NCBI GenBank assembly: GCA_017463585.1
Contig: JAFTOX010000001.1
Coordinates: 60,301 to 124,300 of the forward strand
Direction of reading: 5' to 3'
DNA length: 64,000 bases
Source: Rikenellaceae bacterium
GTDB lineage: Bacteria > Bacteroidota > Bacteroidia > Bacteroidales > Rikenellaceae
Position numbers and translations under genes: made by a program. This document shows positions 8,248 through 16,194 of this stretch, in pieces (within the stretch, counting starts at the first letter, position 1; every line of letters starts with the position of its first letter). The notes below the pieces were generated by a model. That model was not told the origin of the DNA and did no database searches. It saw only the letters and a program-made list of their open reading frames with translations.

Positions 8248-9810
8248 ATGAAACGATTAACGTTTTTAGCAATCATAGCAGCAACGCTCGCAGGGTGTAT
8301 CAAAAACGATATCCCGATGCCTACGATCCAAGCCGTCTTTACGGCATTGGAGGTCGAGGGAGCTACGCGTGCCCCAAAGATCGACCGACAGTTGCAGACC
8401 GTGACGGTCTACATCGACGAGTGGACCGACCCCCGTTCGGTTAAGGTCGACAGCGTCGCCTACAATGAGGGCGAGCCCGTCAAGGCTTCGATCGACTTCT
8501 CGACGCCGTTGAATCTCTCGTCGCCGCTGCCCGTGACGCTGACGCTCTATCAGAATTATGAGTGGAATATCCGCTCGGAGCAGGAGATCGAGCGCTACTT
8601 CGAGGTCGAGGGTCAGGTGGGTGACGCCGATATCGACTACATCAACCACCGCGTGGTGACGCTCGTTACAGCGGCTACCGACGTGCGCAAGGTGAAGGTT
8701 AAGCGTGCCAAGTTAGGTCCGTCAAACCTCACTACCGAAAGCCCCGCAATCACCTCGCTCACAGACTTTTCGACCGAGCAGAAGGTGGACATTTCGTACT
8801 ACGGCAAGACCGAGCATTGGACCATCTACGTGGTCAATACGCTCTCGTCGATCGAGATGAAGAGCGCCGACGCTTGGACACGCGTGGCGTGGCTCGAAGC
8901 CAATGGTGTGGCGGGTGCCGACAACGGTTTTATGTACCGCGTGAAGGGCTCGGAGGAGTGGACCGACCTGCCCGATGAGCAGATCACAGCCTCGGCAAGT
9001 GGCACATTCAAGGGTTGCTTGAAGGGTCTGCAACCGCTGACCGAATACGAATATTACGCCTACTGCAACTCGGACGTAACCGAGGTGGATACATTCACCA
9101 CCGAGGCCGAAGTGCCTCTGCCCAATGGTTCGTTCGACGATTGGCACCAAGATGGCAAGGTGTGGAATCCGTGGGCTGCGGGTGGCACAAAGTTCTGGGA
9201 TACAGGCAACAAGGGCGCAACATCGGTGGGTGCAAGCAACTCGACCCCCGTGGCTGACGGCTGCCCCGCAAACCCCAACGGTCAGGCTGCACACCTCGAA
9301 ACCAAATACATCGTCATCAAGTTGGCTGCCGGTAACCTCTACGTGGGTGACTACGTCAAGACCGACGGCACGAACGGTATTCTCGATATGGGTCGTGAGT
9401 GGACAACCCGTCCGACCAAGTTGCGCGGTTGGTACAAGTATCAGCCCCAGCCGATGAACATCGTTTCGGACGAGTTGGCACACCTCAACCTCAAAGGCAA
9501 GAACGACACCTGCAACATCTATATGTTGCTTGGCGATTGGGACGCTCCCGTGCAGGTGCGCACCAACCCCCGCAACCGTAAGCTGATCGACTTCAACGAC
9601 CCGAAGATCATCGCTATGGCTCAGTTGCAAAGTGGCGACGTGGTATCGGAGTACAAGCAGTTCGAGATCGAATTTGAGTATCGCTCGACCTCGCGCAAAC
9701 CCAAGTATCTGATCTGCGTGATCTCGGCCAGCAAGTATGGCGACTACTTTACGGGTGGCGACGGCTCGCTGCTGACGGTCGATGAATTTGAACTTGACTA
9801 TGACTATTAA
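8248..9810 (+). CDS. PCMD-domain surface lipoprotein, last gene of the surface operon
   Basis: A 520-residue lipoprotein whose lipobox is TLAGC (Cys17). ATG 8242 is an alternative start two codons upstream. Near the N-terminus lies VEGATRAPKID with Arg41. Two β-rich repeats follow (VTVYIDEWTDPRSVKVDSV, then VVTLVTAATDVRKVKVKRA), then an FN3-like part (EYEYYAYCNSDVTEVDTF), and from LPNGSFDDWHQDGKVWNPWA a PCMD domain like that of the gene at 4836-6614. The PCMD parts share GNLY.GDYV and the DMGREWTTRPTKLRGWYKY block. It is probably exposed at the cell surface and may bind glycans (family-level inference). Confidence 0.75.
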   Translation: MKRLTFLAIIAATLAGCIKNDIPMPTIQAVFTALEVEGATRAPKIDRQLQTVTVYIDEWTDPRSVKVDSVAYNEGEPVKASIDFSTPLNLSSPLPVTLTLYQNYEWNIRSEQEIERYFEVEGQVGDADIDYINHRVVTLVTAATDVRKVKVKRAKLGPSNLTTESPAITSLTDFSTEQKVDISYYGKTEHWTIYVVNTLSSIEMKSADAWTRVAWLEANGVAGADNGFMYRVKGSEEWTDLPDEQITASASGTFKGCLKGLQPLTEYEYYAYCNSDVTEVDTFTTEAEVPLPNGSFDDWHQDGKVWNPWAAGGTKFWDTGNKGATSVGASNSTPVADGCPANPNGQAAHLETKYIVIKLAAGNLYVGDYVKTDGTNGILDMGREWTTRPTKLRGWYKYQPQPMNIVSDELAHLNLKGKNDTCNIYMLLGDWDAPVQVRTNPRNRKLIDFNDPKIIAMAQLQSGDVVSEYKQFEIEFEYRSTSRKPKYLICVISASKYGDYFTGGDGSLLTVDEFELDYDY

Positions 9811-9904
9811 TTATTCATAACCCCATTGTCGCGAGCTCGGATTCAATGTGGCGTTGTCCGAGTGATGAAGCGGCAATATTCTCACTCCCTTTTTTATTCT
9901 CGCA

Positions 9905-9934
9905 GGTGGAGGCCGACGGACGTCGCCCTCCACC
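9905..9934 (+). terminator. probable terminator of the surface operon
   Basis: Arms GGTGGAGG and CCTCCACC with an inner CGACG/CGTCG stem (one C·C mismatch), followed by a CT-rich stretch ACTCTTTTCCC. It lies 95 nt after the last gene. Confidence 0.5.
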
Positions 9935-9960
9935 ACTCTTTTCCCGCCATTAGGGCAGAT

Positions 9961-10033
9961 ATTCACAATTCACAATTCACAATTCACAATTCACAATTCA
10001 CAATTCACAATTCACAATTCACAATTCACAATT
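9961..10033. repeat. heptamer tandem array, ten copies of ATTCACA
   Basis: Ten perfect copies of the 7-bp unit plus a trailing ATT. Shorter or degenerate arrays of the same 7-bp family occur at other intergenic sites in the window. A frame across it would read as a monotonous Ile-His-Asn-Ser-Gln-Phe-Thr repeat and is not a gene. It is perfect enough to be prone to slippage. Confidence 0.9.
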
Positions 10034-10093
10034 ACTCTTTTTATTTAATAATTAAAAATAAAAAAAGAAGAAAAACGTATTATCACTAAAAGC

Positions 10094-10165
10094 GACACGC
10101 ACCTTCGGGGGCTGGGGCGGTCGCCGAAGGCGAGCCCCCGAAGGTGTGTCAAAATCGAAGATTTT
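10094..10165. repeat. nested-hairpin repeat, copy A
   Basis: Outer arms ACCTTCGGGGGCT and AGCCCCCGAAGGT enclose a G-rich strand and an inner hairpin TCGCC-GAA-GGCGA (10121-10133). A separate small hairpin AAAATC-GAA-GATTTT follows at 10151-10165. The core matches copies B to G, but the outer stem sequence is its own. Confidence 0.8.
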
Positions 10166-10225
10166 GCCAAATAATTCTGAATCCTCGTGCGCACTCCGCA
10201 CAAAAACGCCAACCGAATTTGGACG

Positions 10226-10257
10226 TTTGAGATATTTTTTGCAATTTTGTATATTCG
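10226..10257 (+). promoter_or_regulatory. possible promoter of the carboxylate symporter gene
   Basis: TTTG at 10226-10229 and TATATTCG at 10250-10257, spaced 20 nt. The -7 box deviates at one position from TAnnTTTG. It lies about 60 nt before the ATG. Confidence 0.4.
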
Positions 10258-10318
10258 GAGTTGTGTGTAAAGCTCCGTACACTAATTCGTTCGCAACGAG
10301 AACCTCAAAAAAACAACT

Positions 10319-11479
10319 ATGAAATTGCCTAAACTCGGTCTGCTGCCGAAAATTATCGTCGCAATCTTGCTCGGTATCCTCTGCGGATTGTTCTTCCCCG
10401 ATGCGCTCACTCGTGTATTTCTGACATTCAATTCGCTCTTTGGCAATTTCCTCTCGTTCATCATTCCGCTGCTGATCATCGGATTGGTTACCCCCGGCAT
10501 TGCCGACTTGGGTCGTAGTGCGGGTCGATTGCTGGCAATCACCGCCGCATTGGCCTACGCCTTTACGCTGATGTCGGGATTTATGACCTACGGTGCGTGC
10601 GAGGCGATCTACCCTACCCTGCTGCGCAGTGCCGAGCTGCCCGATCTGGGAGAGCAGTCGGCCGCCCTCGCGCCCTACTTCACGGTCGATATGCCCCCGC
10701 TGATGGGCGTAATGAGTGCCCTGATCGCTGCGTTTGTGATGGGTTTGGGTATCGCTTACTGCGAGGCGAAGACCATCAAGAGCGCCTTTGACGAATTTAA
10801 GGCGATCATCACGACCGTAATCACCAGCATAATCATACCGCTGTTGCCCTTGTATATCTTCGGTATCTTCCTGCAAATCACCGTTTCGGGACAAGTGGCG
10901 GCGATTATGGGCGTGTTCCTGAAATTGATCATTCTGATCTTCGCGCTGACCGTACTGCTGCTCGTGGTACAATTTTCGATTGCGGGCGTGGTGGCGAAGA
11001 AGAATCCATTCAAGATGTTGCGCACGATGATGACCGCCTACTTCACTGCGCTCGGCACGCAGTCGTCGGCAGCAACGATCCCCGTAACGCTTGAACAAAC
11101 CCTCAAATTGGGCGTGCGTCCCGAGCTGGCGTCGTTCACCGTGCCTCTGTGCGCTACGATCCACCTGTCGGGTAGCACGATGAAGATCGTCGCCTGCGCG
11201 TTAGCAATTATGATTCTGACGGGCAGCGGTGTTTCGGTGCTCGATATGTCGGCATTCATTATGATGTTGGGCGTAACGATGGTGGCAGCACCGGGTGTGC
11301 CGGGAGGAGCAATTATGGCAGCCGTCGGCGTGCTCGAATCGATGCTCGGATTTGACGAGATGCAGATCGGACTGATGATCGCCCTCTATATCGCAATGGA
11401 TAGTTTTGGCACCGCTACGAACGTTACGGGCGATGGCGCAGTGTCGGTTATAGTGGATAAAATGTATAAAGGCGATTGA
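10319..11479 (+). CDS. dicarboxylate/amino acid:cation symporter (DAACS/SDF family)
   Basis: A 386-residue inner-membrane carrier expected to import an acidic amino acid or C4-dicarboxylate with Na+ or H+. About eight hydrophobic segments are visible. The family's serine-rich re-entrant loop appears as TQSSAATIPVTLE, and the end holds the substrate-binding pattern GVPGGAIMAAVGVLES followed by ALYIAMDSFGTATNVTGDG, equivalent to the D-x3-T-x3-N-x-x-G region of glutamate transporters. It is somewhat shorter than GltP/DctA (about 430). Transcribed alone, with the eno promoter just behind it. The substrate cannot be read from sequence. Confidence 0.85.
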   Translation: MKLPKLGLLPKIIVAILLGILCGLFFPDALTRVFLTFNSLFGNFLSFIIPLLIIGLVTPGIADLGRSAGRLLAITAALAYAFTLMSGFMTYGACEAIYPTLLRSAELPDLGEQSAALAPYFTVDMPPLMGVMSALIAAFVMGLGIAYCEAKTIKSAFDEFKAIITTVITSIIIPLLPLYIFGIFLQITVSGQVAAIMGVFLKLIILIFALTVLLLVVQFSIAGVVAKKNPFKMLRTMMTAYFTALGTQSSAATIPVTLEQTLKLGVRPELASFTVPLCATIHLSGSTMKIVACALAIMILTGSGVSVLDMSAFIMMLGVTMVAAPGVPGGAIMAAVGVLESMLGFDEMQIGLMIALYIAMDSFGTATNVTGDGAVSVIVDKMYKGD

Positions 11480-11494
11480 TTGCGTGCGATTTTC

Positions 11495-11525
11495 TTTTGA
11501 GATTCGGAAGAAAACCGTAAATTTG
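11495..11525 (+). promoter_or_regulatory. promoter of eno
   Basis: TTTTG at 11495-11499 and TAAATTTG at 11518-11525, with an 18-nt spacer; the leader to ATG 11596 is A-rich with no Shine-Dalgarno sequence. Confidence 0.7.
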
Positions 11526-11580
11526 CAACGCAAATTGAGTGTAAAGCAAATATAAGCACATATAAACAATAACTAATTAA

Positions 11581-12882
<1,302 letters not shown>

Positions 12883-12905
12883 TTCGATCGACTTTCGAAA
12901 TAATG

Positions 12906-12934
12906 AAGGGCTGCGTTTCGACGCGGCCCTTTTT
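12906..12934 (+). terminator. eno terminator
   Basis: AAGGGCtGCGT-TTCG-ACGCgGCCCTT hairpin followed by T residues, 23 nt after the eno stop. Confidence 0.85.
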
Positions 12935-12940
12935 GTTGTA

Positions 12941-12971
12941 ATTCAAGATTCAAAATTCAAGATTCAAGATT
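12941..12971. repeat. degenerate heptamer array (ATTCAAG/ATTCAAA)
   Basis: Four 7-bp units (ATTCAAG, ATTCAAA, ATTCAAG, ATTCAAG) plus ATT, directly after the eno terminator. Same period and similar unit as the ATTCACA array at 9961. Confidence 0.75.
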
Positions 12972-12993
12972 GATCTTTGCTATCATAGAATAT

Positions 12994-13134
12994 TCATTAT
13001 CTGCGGCTGGGGGGGGGTCGCGCGACTACGTTCGCGCGAGCCGCAGATAATGACCCGCCATATGGGCGGGATTTACTTTTTATTCTTCTTTAACATCTAA
13101 TTTTGAAGCAAAGAAAAATTGTGAATTGTGAATC
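12994..13134. repeat. nested-hairpin repeat, copy B, with conserved flank
   Basis: Outer arms TCATTATCTGCGGCT (12994-13008) and AGCCGCAGATAATGA (13039-13053) enclose nine G and an inner hairpin TCGCGCGA-CTACGT-TCGCGCGA. Next come the palindrome CCCGCC-ATATG-GGCGGG (13054-13070) and about 64 bp that recur, inverted and almost unchanged, in copies C and D. Two ATTCACA-type units on the opposite strand end the element. Confidence 0.85.
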
Positions 13135-13167
13135 AAAAAAAGCCGCACCCCAATCGGAGCGCGGCTT
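13134..13167 (-). terminator. terminator of the acyl-CoA synthetase gene
   Basis: On the minus strand, AAGCCGC and GCGGCTT arms around a short loop, followed by seven T. It lies 40 nt beyond the stop of the gene at 13207-14823. Confidence 0.75.
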
Positions 13168-13172
13168 AATTT

Positions 13173-13200
13173 TGCATTTTGAATCTTGAATTTTGAATCC
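13173..13200. repeat. degenerate heptamer array, minus orientation
   Basis: Read on the minus strand the units are ATTCAAA, ATTCAAG, ATTCAAA and a mutated ATGCAAA. The array abuts the stop codon side of the acyl-CoA synthetase gene. Confidence 0.6.
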
Positions 13201-13206
13201 AAATAA

Positions 13207-14823
13207 CTACTTCTTCTCCTGCTTCTTGCGGTTGTTGTAGAGGAATCGTTTGATCTTCATCGAGGGAGTCTTCTGGAACTCCTCAACCTCCTCAACCTCC
13301 GCGATGCGCGAGAACTTGTTCACCTGCGAATTGACGTACTGCATAACCTCCTTCTTGACCTCCTCCATCTTAGCCGAGAGGTCATCTTTGAGGTCGTAGT
13401 AGCGGCGCTCCAACTCCTCACGGTTGAAATTTACCAACGCAACCAAACGGCCCTCCTCCATCGTTACGATCGACTCGGCAACCAACGAGTTGCTGTTGAT
13501 CACGTGCTCGATCTCCTCGGGATAGATATTCTCACCGCTGGGACCTACGATCATACTATTGACACGACCCTTGATCGAGATGTAGCCATCGTCGGAGATC
13601 GTAGCGATGTCGCGCGTGCGGAACCAGTCGTCCTCGGTGAAGACCTCGGCGGTAGCCTCGGGGTTCTTGTAGTAGCCAGCCATTACGCTGGGGGTCTTTG
13701 CCACCAACTCTCCCTCGCCCTTCTCATTGACATTGTCGAGGCGCACCTCAACACCCTCCATAGCAGGACCGGTCGAGCCCAGACGTGTCAAGCCGGGCAG
13801 CGCACCAGCAATCAACGGAGCGGTCTCGGTCAGACCGTAACCAATTGCATAGTTGAGTTTTGCGTCGAGCAGGAACTGCTCAGCCTGCGGGTCGAGTTTC
13901 GCGCCACCGATACCGAGGAAACGAATGCGACCACCAAAGACCTTATTGAGTTTCTTACCCGCCAGACGGTGCAGGAATCGACGTGTGGGAGCCCAACCAT
14001 AGAGCGCACGTGTGATAGCCTTCGAATTGAACGTAGCGAGCACCTGATGCTTGAAGATCTTCTCGATAATCAGCGGCACGATCAGCATAATCGTGGGTCG
14101 CACCTGCTTCAATGCAGGCAGCAGCACCGACACCGTAGGCGGACGATCGAGGTAGGTCACGTTCGAGCCGCGCGACATCGGGAACAGCATACCGAGCGAG
14201 CACTCGTAGGTGTGCGACAGAGGCAGCACCGAGAGCCACACGTCGTTGCGGTGGATCGGATAGAGATTCTGCAACAGATGCAACTGCGAGCAGAGGCTCT
14301 GGTGGGTGTGCATTACGCCCTTGGGCGAAGAGGTTGTACCCGAAGTGTAGATAATTGCGGCGAGGTCCTCAGGTTTAGGCTCTGCCATCGAACCCTGTTC
14401 ATTGACGTTCTGAGCCAACACACTGAGGTTCTTTGTACGAATGACGATATTCGACTTCGCCACGCGCTCTTTCGACACTTTGGTGTAGAGTTTGTCCGAC
14501 ACGCAGAGAGCCTTAGCCTCTGAGTGTTCAAGGATTTTTTCGAGTTCAACTTCCGAGAAATCGGGAAGAATAGGCACGATGACCATACCGGCCGAAACGG
14601 TTGCCATATAGCAGACTGCCCAATTCGAGTGGCTCGAACTATACAGTGCGACCTTGTCGCCCTCCTTCAAGCCCGCGCCCACAAGCAGTTGTTTCACCTT
14701 CTCGACGCGTTCGCCGAGCTCCTTAAAGGTCATCTTCGTGTTGCCGAGCATCTGCGAGCACATCAGGTCGGAATACTTCTCGACGCTCTGTTTCAGCATC
14801 TCGGCAAGAGTTCTAAAAGACAT
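13207..14823 (-). CDS. long-chain fatty acid--CoA ligase / AMP-dependent synthetase
   Basis: A 538-residue adenylate-forming enzyme that would activate a fatty acid with ATP and load it on CoA. The AMP-binding P-loop is YTSGTTSSPKGVMH (about residues 159-172). The A5 motif is GYGLTETAPL, and the A7 to A8 part is WFRTRDIATISDDGYISIKGR. The C-terminal lid contains GENIYPEEIEHVINS and a lysine-rich end (MKIKRFLYNNRKKQEKK). It is shorter than FAA-type ligases of about 600 residues but complete in motifs. Divergent from queG, with a TAACTTTG box between them. Chain-length preference is unknown. Confidence 0.88.
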   Translation of the reverse strand: MSFRTLAEMLKQSVEKYSDLMCSQMLGNTKMTFKELGERVEKVKQLLVGAGLKEGDKVALYSSSHSNWAVCYMATVSAGMVIVPILPDFSEVELEKILEHSEAKALCVSDKLYTKVSKERVAKSNIVIRTKNLSVLAQNVNEQGSMAEPKPEDLAAIIYTSGTTSSPKGVMHTHQSLCSQLHLLQNLYPIHRNDVWLSVLPLSHTYECSLGMLFPMSRGSNVTYLDRPPTVSVLLPALKQVRPTIMLIVPLIIEKIFKHQVLATFNSKAITRALYGWAPTRRFLHRLAGKKLNKVFGGRIRFLGIGGAKLDPQAEQFLLDAKLNYAIGYGLTETAPLIAGALPGLTRLGSTGPAMEGVEVRLDNVNEKGEGELVAKTPSVMAGYYKNPEATAEVFTEDDWFRTRDIATISDDGYISIKGRVNSMIVGPSGENIYPEEIEHVINSNSLVAESIVTMEEGRLVALVNFNREELERRYYDLKDDLSAKMEEVKKEVMQYVNSQVNKFSRIAEVEEVEEFQKTPSMKIKRFLYNNRKKQEKK

Positions 14824-14855
14824 AAATTTTCAACTTTTATACGGGTTATAGAACG

Positions 14856-14863
14856 CAAAGTTA
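14856..14863 (-). promoter_or_regulatory. -7 box for the acyl-CoA synthetase gene
   Basis: CAAAGTTA on the plus strand reads TAACTTTG on the minus strand, 33 nt before the start codon. No convincing -33 box was seen. Confidence 0.5.
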
Positions 14864-14885
14864 CTATTTTTTATTATTTTACCAC

Positions 14886-14893
14886 TAACTTTG
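14886..14893 (+). promoter_or_regulatory. -7 box for queG
   Basis: TAACTTTG, 17 nt before ATG 14911, implies a very short leader. It also fixes the queG start, since the longer upstream open frame would begin ahead of the promoter. Confidence 0.55.
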
Positions 14894-14910
14894 TGTCGAA
14901 AATAGCACTT

Positions 14911-15837
14911 ATGTTAATTAAAGAGCAAATACACGCCGCCGCACGTGAGGTTGGTTTTTCGTTATGCGGGGTCGCAAAATGCAGATCCTTAGACGTTTCA
15001 CGTGCGCGATTCGAGGGCTGGCTCGCCTCAGGCTGTGGCGACGGATTGGACTATCTTTCGCGCAACATCGAGAAGCGTTTCGACCCCGCACAGCTTGTCG
15101 AGGGTGCAAAGACGGTGATTATCTGTGCTTTGAATTATCGCAACGCGATCACCAACGGCTACTCGGCCGAGGCTCGTTGCAAGATTGCGTCGTACGCCTG
15201 CACCACCGACTACCACTTTACGATCAAGGCGATGTTGCGTCAGATGTTCGAGCGGTTGCGGGCGAGCAATCCGACGCTCACGGGGCGTGCTTTTGTCGAT
15301 TCGGCGCCATTGGCGGAGAAGTTGTGGGCTGTCGAGGCGGGCTTGGGCTGGATCGGACGTCAATCGTTGCTCGTAACGCGGGAATATGGCACGACGGTGC
15401 TGCTCGGTGCGCTGGTCGTGTGCGACGAGGCGGATAGCTACGACCGCCCCTACGAGGGCAATGGTTGTGGCGAGTGCCGACGTTGCGTCGAGGCGTGTCC
15501 CAATCGGGCGATCGGCGACGGCAACGGCATCGACTCACGTCGTTGCATTTCACGCCTAACGATTGAGAGTGAGGCGGTTGCGCCCGAAGGTTGCGGGTTG
15601 CACGGTTGGATTTTCGGGTGTGAGGAGTGCCAGAATGTATGTCCCTATAACCATTCGAAACCCGTGGCGACGCTGCCCGAAATTGCACCCACATTCGACC
15701 CGCGACAGATCACGGCGGTCGATTGGCAGACGATGAGCGACGAGGAGTTCAAGGCTCGTTTCGGTCGCACACCGATGGCTCGCAGCGGACTCGACCGAAT
15801 CGCCGAAGCGAGTCGGAATTCAAGATTCAAAATTTGA
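14911..15837 (+). CDS. queG: epoxyqueuosine reductase
   Basis: A 308-residue cobalamin- and iron-sulfur-dependent enzyme for the last step of queuosine synthesis in tRNA wobble position 34. The N-terminal cobalamin-binding part has LDYLSRNIEKRFDP and ICALNYR. Two [4Fe-4S] motifs follow: CGECRRCVEACP (about residues 185-196) and CEECQNVCPYN (about 237). It lacks the C-terminal HEAT-like part of longer QueG proteins. The last six residues (NSRFKI) are encoded by ATTCAAG/ATTCAAA heptamer repeat, so the original C-terminus was probably replaced by repeat DNA. An open frame to 14524 overlaps the divergent gene and is not used. Confidence 0.93.
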   Translation: MLIKEQIHAAAREVGFSLCGVAKCRSLDVSRARFEGWLASGCGDGLDYLSRNIEKRFDPAQLVEGAKTVIICALNYRNAITNGYSAEARCKIASYACTTDYHFTIKAMLRQMFERLRASNPTLTGRAFVDSAPLAEKLWAVEAGLGWIGRQSLLVTREYGTTVLLGALVVCDEADSYDRPYEGNGCGECRRCVEACPNRAIGDGNGIDSRRCISRLTIESEAVAPEGCGLHGWIFGCEECQNVCPYNHSKPVATLPEIAPTFDPRQITAVDWQTMSDEEFKARFGRTPMARSGLDRIAEASRNSRFKI

Positions 15838-15866
15838 TTGAGGGTCAAAACTCGGAATTTAAGATT

Positions 15867-15896
15867 AGGCCGTGCTCGAAAGGGCTCGGCTTTTTT
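15867..15896 (+). terminator. queG terminator
   Basis: Arms near GCCGTGCTC and GGGCTCGGC around GAAA, followed by six T. Confidence 0.7.
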
Positions 15897-15897
15897 G

Positions 15898-15921
15898 ATT
15901 CACAATTCACAATTCACAATT
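15898..15921. repeat. heptamer array, three ATTCACA units
   Basis: Three perfect ATTCACA units plus ATT directly before copy C of the nested-hairpin repeat. Confidence 0.8.
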
Positions 15922-16037
15922 TTTCTTTGCTTCAAAATTAGATGTTAAAGAAGAATAAAAAGTAAATCCCGCCCATATGGCGGGTCATCATTGGCGGGTC
16001 GCCCTTCGGGCGAGCCCCCCCCACCCGCCAATGATGA
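15922..16037. repeat. nested-hairpin repeat, copy C (inverted relative to B)
   Basis: A conserved flank (from CTTTGCTTCAAAATTAG to GTAAAT) leads to the palindrome CCCGCC-CATAT-GGCGGG at 15968-15984. The outer arms are TCATCATTGGCGGGT (15985-15999) and ACCCGCCAATGATGA (16023-16037), enclosing the inner hairpin CGCCC-TTC-GGGCG and eight C. Flank and palindrome match copy B, yet the outer stem differs on both sides together. Degenerate heptamers continue to about 16129. The rest of the 15838-16194 gap holds no gene. Confidence 0.85.
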
Positions 16038-16131
16038 GAATTCAAAATTCTGTTTTTCGGCGGACGCTCTTTGAATGGCGTGCATTTTATTGAAAACAAA
16101 GGAAAGAATCTTGAATTTTGAATCATAAAAA

Positions 16132-16161
16132 TTGAAGTTCGGCGTTATTTTAGTACATTTG
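16132..16161 (+). promoter_or_regulatory. promoter of the DUF2723 gene
   Basis: TTG at 16132-16134 and TACATTTG at 16154-16161, spaced 19 nt, 33 nt before ATG 16195. The -33 box abuts a degenerate heptamer repeat. Confidence 0.65.
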
Positions 16162-16194
16162 TCGTTCGGAATCACGCGAATAGATTATCAAAAT

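Noticed and set aside
9826..10089. Open frame with repeated Ile-His-Asn-Ser-Gln-Phe-Thr
   Set aside because: It is only the translation of the ATTCACA array; no start context or family.
10052..11164. Minus-strand frame of 370 codons opposite the symporter
   Set aside because: Gln/Arg/His-rich shadow of a membrane protein gene; part of it runs through the nested-hairpin repeat.
14524..14910. Possible N-terminal extension of queG
   Set aside because: It overlaps the divergent acyl-CoA synthetase and precedes the TAACTTTG box; QueG proteins begin at the 14911 Met.
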